A DNA stretch of 24,973 nt from an uncultured Oscillospiraceae bacterium (GCA_900540535.1 UQGM01000034.1:1-24973); one strand, 5' to 3'. Positions 1 through 7,698 are shown, numbered from the stretch's first letter. Notes: generated from the sequence alone by a model not told the origin. Translations and numbers: made by a program.

Positions 1-224
1 TTCTCAACACGTGCAACGTCGTTAACCGCTGTACGGTGAAGATAACAATCGGGGAGCTTCTCCTGATTGAGTTTGATAAGCTCGCCTGTTGAGCAAGCCT
101 CTGCACGAAGCTGCTCGATCTGCTCTTTGGAACCGTCGATCCAAACAACCTTTTCGGGCTTTACGAGAGCTTTTCTGTCTTCAATCCAGCTGAGGATGCT
201 GGGATTTGTTGTAAGATTAGCCAT
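1..224 (-). CDS. pckG: Phosphoenolpyruvate carboxykinase (GTP), N-terminal part, cut by the window edge
   Basis: Only the first 74 codons are inside the window. The reverse-strand translation starts MANLTTNPSILSWIED and contains VWIDGSKEQ, TGELIKLNQEKLP and CYLHRTAVNDVARVE. These are the conserved N-terminal blocks of the GTP-dependent PEP carboxykinases, which interconvert oxaloacetate and PEP with GTP/GDP in the cytosol. The family is about 600 residues long, so most of the protein, including the PEPCK active-site and P-loop regions, lies upstream of position 1. The ATG at 224-222 is preceded by AAGGGG at a usable distance, and a good promoter lies at 300-328. The assignment rests on remembered family sequence, but the match is dense. 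In anaerobes the enzyme often runs towards oxaloacetate in fermentation; that direction is inference here. Confidence 0.88.
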   Translation of the reverse strand, partial: MANLTTNPSILSWIEDRKALVKPEKVVWIDGSKEQIEQLRAEACSTGELIKLNQEKLPDCYLHRTAVNDVARVE

Positions 225-299
225 AACCACTAATCCCCTTTCTTAAAAATCTATACTGACGTTTAAAAGAGCTTTGCTCAATTTAACGCATTTGTTGTT

Positions 300-328
300 A
301 TTATACCCTCATATGATAAAACAATCAA
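300..328 (-). promoter_or_regulatory. Sigma-A-type promoter of pckG
   Basis: On the minus strand, TTGATT (328-323) and TATAAT (305-300) are separated by exactly 17 bases. The start of transcription would fall near 293, giving a leader of about 70 nt before the pckG ATG at 224. No terminator-like hairpin is visible between this promoter and the end of tsaD at 420, so some readthrough from the upstream polA-tsaD operon is possible. Confidence 0.65.
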
Positions 329-419
329 TTGCTAAAATGTTAATTCTTTGTCAAAATTTTTGCATTATTCGGTCAAAATGAATAAATAGGAAGAAAAACT
401 TGCAAAAATCATCCATTTT

Positions 420-1436
420 TCAGCGATTAAGGGTGTCAATTGCCATTGTTGCGAATGCATTAAGGTTTAAATCCGCAATATTACCCTTTTTAAATTCATA
501 AAATCCCTGGGAACCTATCATTGCCGCATTGTCGCCGCAATATTTCTTATCGGGCAAATACAGCTCGATATTATGTTCCTTGCAGGCTTTCTCCATTTTT
601 TCACGGAGCATGGAGTTTGCGCTTACTCCTCCCGCAAGAGCTATCTTTTTATATCCGTATTCTTCGGCGGCTTTCATTGTGTGCTCACAGAGAAGTCCCG
701 TAACGGCATTCATAAAGGATGCGCCGATATTTTTAACATCGGGCTCCTCGCCTTTCTGTTTCATATTGTGAAGCAGATTTATAACTGAGGTCTTAAGTCC
801 CGAAAAGCTGAAATCATAGACGCTACCGTCAACCTTCGGCTTCGGGAAACGATAGGCGTTAACATCTCCGCCCTGACAGAGTTTATCGAGATTGAGTCCT
901 CCCGGATATGGAATTCCCATTGATCTTGCAGCTTTATCGAGAGTTTCTCCTGCCGCATCGTCACGGGTTTTTCCTATTACGGAAAACTCGGTATAATCCC
1001 TCACTTCCACAATATGGCTGTGACCGCCTGAAACCACAAGGGAAAGAAAGGGTGGCTCAAGTTCAGGGAAAGTAAGATAGTTTGAAGCTATATGTCCCCT
1101 TAAATGGTGGACAGGCACAAGTGGAATACCGGAAGAAACCGAAAGTCCTTTTGCAAAATTGACGCCTACAAGAAGAGCTCCGATAAGTCCCGGCGCATAT
1201 GTAACGGCTATGGCATCTATATCCGAAAGAGTACATTCTGCATCGCTGAGAGCTTTTGAAACCACTCCCGAAATTGCCTCGGTATGACGTCTTGAAGCTA
1301 TTTCCGGCACAACTCCGCCGTATATTTTATGCTCCTCTACCTGAGAGGCAACTACATTTGAAAGAACCTTTCTGCCATCCTCCACAACAGCAGCTGCTGT
1401 TTCGTCGCAGGAGCTTTCAATAGCAAGTATTTTCAT
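420..1436 (-). CDS. tsaD: tRNA N6-adenosine threonylcarbamoyltransferase TsaD
   Basis: TsaD transfers the threonylcarbamoyl group from threonylcarbamoyl-AMP to A37 of ANN-decoding tRNAs, working with TsaB and TsaE in the cytosol. At 338 residues it has normal length. It begins MKILAIESSCDETAAAVV (the ASKHA phosphate-1 region), carries the metal-binding HHLRGH motif near residue 110, VSGGHSHI near 137, and the C-terminal AGGVSANSMLR and GDNAAMI blocks. Its ATG overlaps the rimI stop by four bases (ATGA), so translation is probably coupled. It is the last gene of the polA-ywlE-rimI-tsaD unit. tsaB and tsaE, often next to rimI, are not in this window. The identification is firm. Confidence 0.97.
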   Translation of the reverse strand: MKILAIESSCDETAAAVVEDGRKVLSNVVASQVEEHKIYGGVVPEIASRRHTEAISGVVSKALSDAECTLSDIDAIAVTYAPGLIGALLVGVNFAKGLSVSSGIPLVPVHHLRGHIASNYLTFPELEPPFLSLVVSGGHSHIVEVRDYTEFSVIGKTRDDAAGETLDKAARSMGIPYPGGLNLDKLCQGGDVNAYRFPKPKVDGSVYDFSFSGLKTSVINLLHNMKQKGEEPDVKNIGASFMNAVTGLLCEHTMKAAEEYGYKKIALAGGVSANSMLREKMEKACKEHNIELYLPDKKYCGDNAAMIGSQGFYEFKKGNIADLNLNAFATMAIDTLNR

Positions 1437-1888
1437 ATATTATCACCTGTTTTAAAATTTCTCGTCATTATAATAGCGTCCTCCTGCGGATTAGTATAGA
1501 AGTTTTTCCGCTCACCCACAGGGACAAACAAAAATTTCTCATAAAGAGAAATAGCAGCCATATTGGATTTTCGCACCTCAAGGGAGATAAATTCCCATCG
1601 GTTTTCTTCACACAGAGAGATTAGCTTTTCCAAAAGCATAGATGCAGCGCCCATTCTGCGAAACTTCGGCATTACGGCAATATTTGCAATATAACATTCG
1701 CCGCACACCTCATGCATACCGCAGTATCCTGCAAACTCTCCGTCAAAATTCAGTGTGAAAAAATGCGCCGTGGGATTACTGAGCTCTGCCCTTATTCCCT
1801 CTTCGCTCCAGGGAGATGAAAAGCATGTCCTTTCGCAAAGGGCTATATCCTTTACGCTTTGTTCAGTCATCGGCAGAATTTCAGTCAT
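1433..1888 (-). CDS. rimI: Ribosomal-protein S18 alanine N-acetyltransferase-like GNAT protein
   Basis: This is a 151-residue GNAT acetyltransferase. The core shows CYIANIAVMPKFRRMGAA (beta-4 and the acetyl-CoA pyrophosphate loop R-R-x-G-x-A, residues about 64-82) and LEVRKSNMAAISLYEKFLF (residues about 101-119), the typical RimI C-terminal half. RimI acetylates the N-terminal alanine of ribosomal protein S18 in E. coli; in Firmicutes the substrate range is less certain. Position directly before tsaD is the classical RimI context. The chosen ATG has GGAG seven bases upstream and overlaps the end of the phosphatase gene by eight bases. An internal ATG at codon 7 is the only nearby alternative. 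Confidence 0.9.
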   Translation of the reverse strand: MTEILPMTEQSVKDIALCERTCFSSPWSEEGIRAELSNPTAHFFTLNFDGEFAGYCGMHEVCGECYIANIAVMPKFRRMGAASMLLEKLISLCEENRWEFISLEVRKSNMAAISLYEKFLFVPVGERKNFYTNPQEDAIIMTRNFKTGDNI

Positions 1889-2324
1889 TTTCTTTCTCCA
1901 TGGCTCTTATTTCATTTACAAGATCCTGAAATCCGTCAGTAATTTTATCGACGCACTTTCTGTATGCCCAGATGTCTCCCCCGTATGGGTCGCTTACTCC
2001 TCCGCTGAGCACTGTGGTCTTAGCATCGGGAATGGCTCTTTTTATTGCTTGTTCATGTTCAGAAGTCATGCATACAAATAAATCTGTAAGCTCCGCAAGA
2101 GGCATACTAAGCTGCCTTGAACGGTGAGAAGAAATATCAGTACCTATTTCCTTTGCAGCTCTTACTGCATTTTCACTGGGAGCATCTCCCGGAAAAGCGG
2201 CAAGTCCTGCGCTTTCACATCTTATGCCTTCAATTTTCCATCTTCTTATTAAATCCGCAAACAGCCCCTCAGCCATTGGACTGCGGCATGTATTGCCCGT
2301 ACAGACAAAAAGTACATTTATCAT
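1881..2324 (-). CDS. ywlE: Low-molecular-weight phosphatase, probably a protein-arginine phosphatase
   Basis: The 147-residue protein opens with the P-loop VLFVCTGNTCRSPMAEG (residues about 4-20), the C-x5-R signature in which the cysteine is the nucleophile. The general-acid loop is SDPYGGD near residue 111. The residue before the loop's second cysteine is Thr (GNTCRS) rather than the Ile of ordinary LMW tyrosine phosphatases (GNICRS); in Bacillus YwlE this Thr is the known determinant for phosphoarginine. I therefore favour an arginine phosphatase that would oppose an McsB-type kinase, which is not in the window. The ATG has AAGGGTGATG upstream and follows polA by six bases, so it is co-transcribed with polA and rimI. 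Confidence 0.85.
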   Translation of the reverse strand: MINVLFVCTGNTCRSPMAEGLFADLIRRWKIEGIRCESAGLAAFPGDAPSENAVRAAKEIGTDISSHRSRQLSMPLAELTDLFVCMTSEHEQAIKRAIPDAKTTVLSGGVSDPYGGDIWAYRKCVDKITDGFQDLVNEIRAMEKEND

Positions 2325-2330
2325 AATTCA

Positions 2331-4925
2331 TCACCCTTTTGCATCATACCATGTTTTTCCTGTATTTACATCTGCCAAAAGCTTCACTTTCATTTTGCAG
2401 GCGTTTTCCATTTCCTCTTTAAGAATCTTCGACGCTTTCTCCGCCTCGTTTTCGGGAGCTTCAACTATAAGTTCGTCGTGTACCTGCATTATAAGCTTAG
2501 ATTCCATATTCTCAGCCTTTAATCGCTGACTTACTTTAATCATAGCTATTTTGATTATATCGGCGGCAGTTCCCTGAATTGGCATATTTCTTGCAACTCT
2601 TTCACCAAAAGCACGAAGCATTCCGTTTGAAGCGGTGATTTCAGGCAGATAACGTCTTCTTCCGAAAAGTGTCTGGGAATATCCAAGCTCCTTAGCGGTT
2701 TTGATTACGTCCTCCATATACTTTGCAACGCCTGAATAGTGATTGAGATATCCCTTTATATATCTGTCCGCTTCGGCTCTTGAAACTCCGATATCCTTAC
2801 CGAGAGAGAAAGCTCCTATTCCGTAAACAATTCCGAAATTAACAGCCTTTGCCCTGCTTCGCATTAAAGGTGTTACCATGTTAAGAGGCATATTGAAAAC
2901 CTGAGAAGCCGTTATAGCATGGATGTCATCGCCGTTATTGAAAGCCTCTATCATGTTTTCATCATCAGCCATATGGGCAAGGACACGCAGCTCAATCTGT
3001 GAATAGTCGGCATCTACAAGGACACAGCCGTCCTTTGCACGGAAGAACTTTCTCAGCTCTCTGCCAAGCTCCTGACGGACTGGAATATTCTGAAGATTCG
3101 GCTCCGTGGATGAAATTCGTCCCGTTCTCGTTTCGGTCTGGTTGAGGGTCGAATGTATTCTGCCGTCATCGCCGATTGCCTTTGCAAGTCCGTCACAATA
3201 GGTTGATTTAAGCTTTGCAAGTGTTCTGTATTCCAAAACGTCGGCAACTATGGGATAATCCGCTGCAAGTCCCTCAAGTACATCGGCGCTGGTTGAATAC
3301 CCGCTCTTTGTCTTTTTCTTTGCGGGGATTCCCATTTTCTCAAAAAGAGCGTCTCCAAGCTGTTTTGGGGAATTTATATTAAACTCAAATCCTGCCTGAG
3401 AATAGATTCTTGCCACAATATCCCCTATTCTGCCCTCAAGGGAAACTCCGAATTTTTTGAGTCCCTCACCGTCAACCATAAAGCCTGTCCGCTCCATATC
3501 CGAAAGCACCAGAGCAAGGGGCAGTTCGATTTTCTCCATAAGCTCTTCCTGACAGTTTTCGGAAAGTTTCTTTTGGAGAACCAGACAAAGAGGCTTTAAA
3601 TAAAGTATATTCTTTACACTGTCCGGTACATCCTCTTTCCCTGAAATCTCACAGGGAGAAACGGAATATTCTCCTGCCAGACGGACTATATCGTAATCGG
3701 AAGCCGAGGGATTGAGAAGATATCCTGCAAGGCTTGTGTCGAAAAATCCGCCTTTAAGTTCTCCGCCGAGATCTGAACATAGAGAGGCAAAGTTCTTTAT
3801 ATCGCAGGTATATTTTCTGATTTTCTCGCTCTGCGAAATTCTCAGTATAAACGGATTAAAGCTTAAATCGAGAGGAGAGATTTTATAAACTTTTTCTCCG
3901 ATTATAAAAGTGAAATCTTTAAAGCCACTTTCGTCAAAATCAAAGGTAAAATATATCTCCCCTGTTTTTTCTGCTTCTTTAAAGGCTTCATCGGCTGAAA
4001 AACTCTTTTCATATTTTAAAGTTTCCTGCTTTATCTCCTCTGCCGCTTCTTCCTGTACATTTACTTCTACGCCGATTTTTTTGATAATGGAGAAAAGCTC
4101 AAGGGATGCAAGCATTGCTCCCGCTTTTGCCGTAGGCTCTTCTATAAGATATTTACTCCAGTTTCTCTCCACAGGAGCTTCGAGATTTATTGTTCCTAAA
4201 GTGCGGCTCATATAAGCTGAATCTTTACCCACACTGAGCTTTTCACGTACACCTTTTTTAATATCAATTTCATTAAGATGCTCATAAATGTAGTCAATAT
4301 TCCCGAACCGCTGAACAAGATCCTCGGCGGTTTTTTTGCCTATTCCTGCAACACCGGGAATATTGTCGGAACTGTCGCCCATAAGAGCTTTTATTTCGAT
4401 CATGCCCTCAGGCTCAACGCCGTATTCCTCTTTGAGCTTTGCCTTATCATACAGATTAGTTTCGGCTCTGCCCATTTTTGTTGAGGCAAGAAGCACGTTT
4501 ACGTTATCACTGACAAGCTGCAAGCTGTCCCTGTCACCTGTTGCGATATAGCAAAAATCGCCCTCACTGCCGCTGCGTGAAAGAGTGCCCAGTATATCGT
4601 CCGCCTCATATCCGGCACATTCAACGGTTTTATATCCAAGCTCTTTTAAAAGCTCCTTTAAAACAGGCATCTGTGAAGCAAGCTCCGGAGGCATCCCCTT
4701 TCTGCCGGCTTTATATTCTCCGTACATCTTATGGCGAAAGGTGGGCTCTTTAAGGTCAAAGGCAACTGCAACACTGTCAGGCTGACACTGTTCCCTGAGC
4801 TTTAAAAGTATATTTAAAAATCCGTAAATTCCGTTAGTAAATCTGCCGTCCTTTGTGGTGAGCAGCTTTATACCGTAAAAGGCTCTGTTTACTATACTGT
4901 TTCCGTCTATTACAAGCAGTTTCAT
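2331..4925 (-). CDS. polA: DNA polymerase I, with a degenerate 3'-5' exonuclease domain
   Basis: The 864-residue protein fills repair gaps and removes RNA primers. The 5' nuclease occupies about residues 1-290, with metal ligands D7, the YEADD cluster at 106-110, TGDRD at 129-133 and the helix-hairpin-helix region around GVAGIGKKTA (191-200). Residues about 300-450 correspond to the proofreading fold but lack key acids (see findings). The polymerase domain shows motif A DADYSQIELR (638-647; catalytic D640), motif B RSRAKAVNFGIVYG (689-702; R689, K693, F697, Y701) and motif C QVHDELIVE (814-822; D817). Phe at 697 predicts normal discrimination against dideoxynucleotides. RBS AAAGGAG lies eight bases before the ATG. 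It is the first gene of a four-gene unit. Confidence 0.98.
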   Translation of the reverse strand: MKLLVIDGNSIVNRAFYGIKLLTTKDGRFTNGIYGFLNILLKLREQCQPDSVAVAFDLKEPTFRHKMYGEYKAGRKGMPPELASQMPVLKELLKELGYKTVECAGYEADDILGTLSRSGSEGDFCYIATGDRDSLQLVSDNVNVLLASTKMGRAETNLYDKAKLKEEYGVEPEGMIEIKALMGDSSDNIPGVAGIGKKTAEDLVQRFGNIDYIYEHLNEIDIKKGVREKLSVGKDSAYMSRTLGTINLEAPVERNWSKYLIEEPTAKAGAMLASLELFSIIKKIGVEVNVQEEAAEEIKQETLKYEKSFSADEAFKEAEKTGEIYFTFDFDESGFKDFTFIIGEKVYKISPLDLSFNPFILRISQSEKIRKYTCDIKNFASLCSDLGGELKGGFFDTSLAGYLLNPSASDYDIVRLAGEYSVSPCEISGKEDVPDSVKNILYLKPLCLVLQKKLSENCQEELMEKIELPLALVLSDMERTGFMVDGEGLKKFGVSLEGRIGDIVARIYSQAGFEFNINSPKQLGDALFEKMGIPAKKKTKSGYSTSADVLEGLAADYPIVADVLEYRTLAKLKSTYCDGLAKAIGDDGRIHSTLNQTETRTGRISSTEPNLQNIPVRQELGRELRKFFRAKDGCVLVDADYSQIELRVLAHMADDENMIEAFNNGDDIHAITASQVFNMPLNMVTPLMRSRAKAVNFGIVYGIGAFSLGKDIGVSRAEADRYIKGYLNHYSGVAKYMEDVIKTAKELGYSQTLFGRRRYLPEITASNGMLRAFGERVARNMPIQGTAADIIKIAMIKVSQRLKAENMESKLIMQVHDELIVEAPENEAEKASKILKEEMENACKMKVKLLADVNTGKTWYDAKG

Positions 4926-5004
4926 ATGCTTTTCTCCTTTATCTTAAAATGAGATCTGAATTTATGTTTATAAGACTTAACATTCATTATTTGCATTTCG
5001 TTTT

Positions 5005-5033
5005 ATTGTACCACATTTTTTTCCTCATGTCAG
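5005..5033 (-). promoter_or_regulatory. Promoter of the polA operon
   Basis: On the minus strand, CTGACA (5033-5028) and TACAAT (5010-5005) are 17 bases apart, and a TG one base before the -10 box makes it an extended -10 element. Transcription would start near 4998, leaving a leader of about 70 nt with an A/T-rich sequence and no evident riboswitch. Confidence 0.6.
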
Positions 5034-5103
5034 CCGAAACAAAGGTTTATAAAACCTTACCACAATAAATTTCCCGATAAATAATGCATTTCTCGTCCCT
5101 TTA

Positions 5104-5112
5104 TGCTAAAAT
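5104..5112 (+). promoter_or_regulatory. Extended -10 promoter before the Nudix gene
   Basis: TGCTAAAAT gives the TG-N-TAAAAT form of an extended -10 element. No convincing -35 hexamer sits 16-18 bases upstream, which fits promoters of this class. The start would be near 5119, about 26 nt before the ATG, with AAGGAG at 5130-5135. It is back-to-back with the polA promoter. Confidence 0.45.
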
Positions 5113-5144
5113 ACTGTTGTTTTTGAAAAAAGGAGTGTTAAACC

Positions 5145-5606
5145 ATGGGCAACACATTCAAAGCAGAACTTACCAATATGGTAATGGTTTACGATAAAAA
5201 CACAAACCGTGCCGTTGTACAGCAGCGGGTAAAATACTGGAAAGGCATAACCTTCCCCGGCGGTCATGTTGAAAAAGGAGAAAGCTTTATTGACTCTGCA
5301 AAAAGAGAAGTTTTAGAAGAAACAGGACTTAAAGTGGACAACCTCAAACTTTGCGGTATTATAGACTGGTGCCACAGAAAAAGCGGCGAAAGGTACATGG
5401 TTATGCTCTATAAAACCGATACTTACAGCGGCGAGCTTATAGGTGAAACTGAGGAAGGCAAAGTTTTCTGGGCTGATATAGACGAAATACCTAACATGGA
5501 ACTTTCTCAGCATTTTGAAAGTTATCTAAAAGTTTTTCTCGATGACAGTAAACAGGAATTTTTTGGTCTTCACGACAAAAAGAGCAAGGATATTTCAATT
5601 CTTTAA
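5145..5606 (+). CDS. Nudix hydrolase, MutT/8-oxo-dGTP diphosphatase-like
   Basis: This 153-residue protein carries a complete Nudix box, GGHVEKGESFIDSAKREV followed by LEETGL (residues about 39-62), with the pattern G-x5-E-x7-R-E-x2-E-E-x-G. The box binds divalent metal and cleaves nucleoside diphosphate derivatives. WKGITFPGG before the box and the short size resemble 8-oxo-dGTP diphosphatases of Firmicutes, but the substrate cannot be read from the sequence. AAGGAG lies nine bases before the ATG. The dus gene follows after 33 bases and shares the same strand, so the two are probably co-transcribed. Placement opposite polA hints at nucleotide-pool hygiene, which is inference only. Confidence 0.88.
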   Translation: MGNTFKAELTNMVMVYDKNTNRAVVQQRVKYWKGITFPGGHVEKGESFIDSAKREVLEETGLKVDNLKLCGIIDWCHRKSGERYMVMLYKTDTYSGELIGETEEGKVFWADIDEIPNMELSQHFESYLKVFLDDSKQEFFGLHDKKSKDISIL

Positions 5607-5639
5607 TCAACATAAAATCAATTACCGAAAGGCGTTAAA

Positions 5640-6605
5640 ATGAAAATAGGAAATCTTGAAATAACAAAATACGCAGCTCTTGCTCCCATGGCGGGAGTTG
5701 CGGACAGAGCTTTCCGTGAATTATGTGCTTCTTATGGGGCAGCTTTCACAGTCAGCGAAATGGTAAGCTCAAAAGGCATAACAATGGGCGACAAAAAATC
5801 GGGAGAGCTTATGTTCCTCTCGGACATCGAGCGTCCCTCAGCTGTACAGCTTTTCGGCTGTGAGCCGGAGACAATGGCAAAAGCGGCAATTGAAGCTCTT
5901 AAATACAGTCCCGATTTTATAGACATAAACATGGGATGCCCTGCCCCGAAAGTGGCTTCAACAGGCTCAGGGTCAGCACTCATGAAAAATCCCCGTCTTG
6001 CGGAAGATGTAGTAAGAGCAGTTGTAAAGGCTGTTGAGATACCGGTAACAGTAAAAATACGTGCCGGCTGGGATAAAGAAAACATAAACGCCTGCGAGGT
6101 TGCAAAAAGATGCGAAAACGCCGGAGCTGCCGCTATAACCGTTCACGGCAGAACAAGAGAACAGATGTACTCTCCTCCAGTTGACATTGACATAATAAGG
6201 CAGGTAAAGGAAAGCGTATCGATTCCCGTAATAGGCAACGGCGACATTGAGGACGGAATTTCCGCTGCAAAAATGCTTGAGGAAACCGGCTGCGATATGC
6301 TCATGGTGGGCAGAGGAGCTTTGGGAAGACCTTGGGTATTTTATCAGATAAATTCATATCTCAAAGACGGAGCAGTGCTCCCTGAGCCCCCTGTTTCGGA
6401 GAGAATGAGGGTAATGCTTAAACACGTTGAAACAATCTGCAAATACAAAGGTGACTATATCGGAATGAGAGAAGCGAGAAAACACGCCGCATGGTATACA
6501 AAGGGACTCAGAGGAGCGGCGCAGAAACGCCGTGAAATCGGCGAGCTTTCATCTATGGAACAGCTTTATTCCCTTGCCATGGATATAGTCCGTGAAAATT
6601 CATAA
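5640..6605 (+). CDS. dus: tRNA-dihydrouridine synthase (DusB-like)
   Basis: The 321-residue protein is an FMN-dependent TIM-barrel enzyme that reduces uridines in the tRNA D-loop with NAD(P)H. Diagnostic blocks in order are LAPMAGVADRAFREL (residues 14-28), INMGCPAPKV (about 98-107; the Cys is the catalytic acid), VTVKIRAGWD (about 136-145), ITVHGRTREQMYS (about 166-178), IPVIGNGDI (about 195-203) and MVGRGALGRPWVF (about 222-234). Length is typical. The upstream GAAAGG is a weak but usable ribosome binding site. The gene ends just before a strong terminator. Among Dus classes DusB is the usual single Firmicute enzyme; the target position is not deducible from sequence. Confidence 0.95.
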   Translation: MKIGNLEITKYAALAPMAGVADRAFRELCASYGAAFTVSEMVSSKGITMGDKKSGELMFLSDIERPSAVQLFGCEPETMAKAAIEALKYSPDFIDINMGCPAPKVASTGSGSALMKNPRLAEDVVRAVVKAVEIPVTVKIRAGWDKENINACEVAKRCENAGAAAITVHGRTREQMYSPPVDIDIIRQVKESVSIPVIGNGDIEDGISAAKMLEETGCDMLMVGRGALGRPWVFYQINSYLKDGAVLPEPPVSERMRVMLKHVETICKYKGDYIGMREARKHAAWYTKGLRGAAQKRREIGELSSMEQLYSLAMDIVRENS

Positions 6606-6622
6606 TAGAGCTAAATAACAGT

Positions 6623-6658
6623 AAAACCGGAGGATTTTTAGTTATACTCCGGTTTTTT
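6623..6658. terminator. Shared terminator of dus and lysR
   Basis: AAAACCGGAG (6623-6632) pairs with CTCCGGTTTT (6647-6656) over ten bases, loop 14 nt, followed by six T on the plus strand. It is a clear intrinsic terminator for dus. On the minus strand the stem is also followed by a short T run, so it probably ends lysR too. The lysR stop codon (6640-6638) lies inside the loop. Confidence 0.85.
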
Positions 6659-7540
6659 GTTTTCTATTTTCTTTTTCAGCATAGAGAGAAACTTTTCTTC
6701 AGCTTTTGAAAACTCACGGTATTTTTTCCAGACAATATCCAAATGTGCTTCCAGCTGCGGATAGAGCGGTTTAAAACACAAACTGCTGTCTCTCGACGTA
6801 TTAACCAGCTTATCAAGGCACAGGGCATATCCGAATCCCTCATCTACCATAAGTGATGCGTTATAAACAAGATTATAAGTAGCTACTATATTAAGCTTAT
6901 CAAAATCTCCGCCAATCCAGCCTGATATTTCGTTGTGTACCAGTGTCTGACGTGAAGTAATGAGGGGAATCTCCTCCAAATCTTTCGGAGTAATCTTTTC
7001 CTTCTTTGCAAGAGGACTGTCCTTTCTCATAAGAAGCCCCCAACGATCCGTCGCCGGAAGCTGAATATAGTTATATTTCTTAATATCGGCAGGCTCAATG
7101 AGTATTCCGAAATCAATAAGACCATTATCAAGTTTTTCCGTTACATCATCGGCATTTCCGCTGAACAGATGATAGCGTATACCCGGATAATCTCTTTTGA
7201 GCTCCTGCGCTGTTTTTGCAATAAGACGTATAGCGTCGGTTTCTCCTCCGCCGATATAAATCTCACCGCTTATTGAATCCGATGATGCAAATTCACTTTC
7301 CGTCTTGTCTATAAGAGTTATAATTTCTTCCGCTCTCTTACGAAGAAGCATGCCGTCCTGAGTGAGAGTAATTTTATGGTTTCTTGTTCCACGGTTAAAA
7401 AGCCTGCATCCGAGCTGCTGCTCAAGGTCCATTATCTGACGTGAAAGAGTCGGCTGGGTAATATGCAAAATCTCAGCCGCTTTGGAAATACTCTCTTCCC
7501 TTGCAACGGCAAGAAAATACTTTAACACACGAACTTCCAT
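6638..7540 (-). CDS. LysR-family transcriptional regulator
   Basis: This is a 300-residue LTTR. The winged helix-turn-helix is at residues 1-60 (MEVRVLKYFLAVAREESISK, then AAEILHITQPTLSRQI and LEQQLGCRLF). The rest is a two-lobed effector domain (about residues 85-295), with IYIGGGETDAIRLIA and GYALCLDKLV as typical segments. I chose the ATG at 7540 because AAAGGAG lies nine bases before it and family members start here; an in-frame ATG at 7567 would add nine residues that include this ribosome binding site. It is divergent from the acetyltransferase-hydrolase-lipoprotein unit, with a perfect palindrome between the two promoters, so it very probably regulates that unit and itself. The effector is unknown. 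Confidence 0.93.
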   Translation of the reverse strand: MEVRVLKYFLAVAREESISKAAEILHITQPTLSRQIMDLEQQLGCRLFNRGTRNHKITLTQDGMLLRKRAEEIITLIDKTESEFASSDSISGEIYIGGGETDAIRLIAKTAQELKRDYPGIRYHLFSGNADDVTEKLDNGLIDFGILIEPADIKKYNYIQLPATDRWGLLMRKDSPLAKKEKITPKDLEEIPLITSRQTLVHNEISGWIGGDFDKLNIVATYNLVYNASLMVDEGFGYALCLDKLVNTSRDSSLCFKPLYPQLEAHLDIVWKKYREFSKAEEKFLSMLKKKIENKKPEYN

Positions 7541-7572
7541 AATTTCCCTCTCCTTTGTTTTATTCAATATAA

Positions 7573-7601
7573 AGTATAGTGTGAAATTATATGCTCGTCA
7601 A
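7573..7601 (-). promoter_or_regulatory. lysR promoter
   Basis: On the minus strand TTGACG (7601-7596) and TATACT (7578-7573) are 17 bases apart. The -35 box occupies the centre of the 7586-7610 palindrome, so a bound regulator would cover it, the usual arrangement for negative autoregulation by a LysR protein. Confidence 0.65.
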
Positions 7602-7610
7602 GCATATAAT
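7586..7610. promoter_or_regulatory. Probable LysR operator (perfect inverted repeat)
   Basis: ATTATATGCT and AGCATATAAT form a perfect 10+10 bp inverted repeat around CGTCA. Inside it, T7592 and A7604 are separated by 11 bases, the classical LTTR T-N11-A box. It lies 18 bases upstream of the -35 box of the plus-strand promoter (7629-7657) and over the -35 box of lysR, fitting activation of the target and repression of itself. Confidence 0.72.
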
Positions 7611-7611
7611 C

Positions 7612-7633
7612 GTATTTGATATAGGTATTTGAT
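7612..7633 (+). repeat. Direct repeat GTATTTGAT x2 in the lysR divergent region
   Basis: GTATTTGAT occurs at 7612-7620 and again at 7625-7633, a 13-base period, between the LysR palindrome and the -35 box; the second copy overlaps that box. It could be a second contact site for the regulator on one face of the helix, or chance in an AT-rich stretch. Confidence 0.4.
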
Positions 7634-7657
7634 GCTTTAAGAAAACTATTTTATACT
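7629..7657 (+). promoter_or_regulatory. Promoter of the acetyltransferase-hydrolase-lipoprotein unit
   Basis: TTGATG (7629-7634) and TATACT (7652-7657) are 17 bases apart. Transcription would start near 7664, about 35 nt before the ATG at 7699, leaving room for the AAAAGGAG ribosome binding site. The LysR palindrome is centred near -66, a normal activator position. Confidence 0.62.
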
Positions 7658-7698
7658 ATAAGCAGAAGAGTAATAACCTTAAAAAAGGAGCTGATACA

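Noticed and set aside
7541..7567. Upstream ATG of lysR at 7567
   Set aside because: The AAAGGAG site lies inside this extension and is ideally placed for the ATG at 7540.
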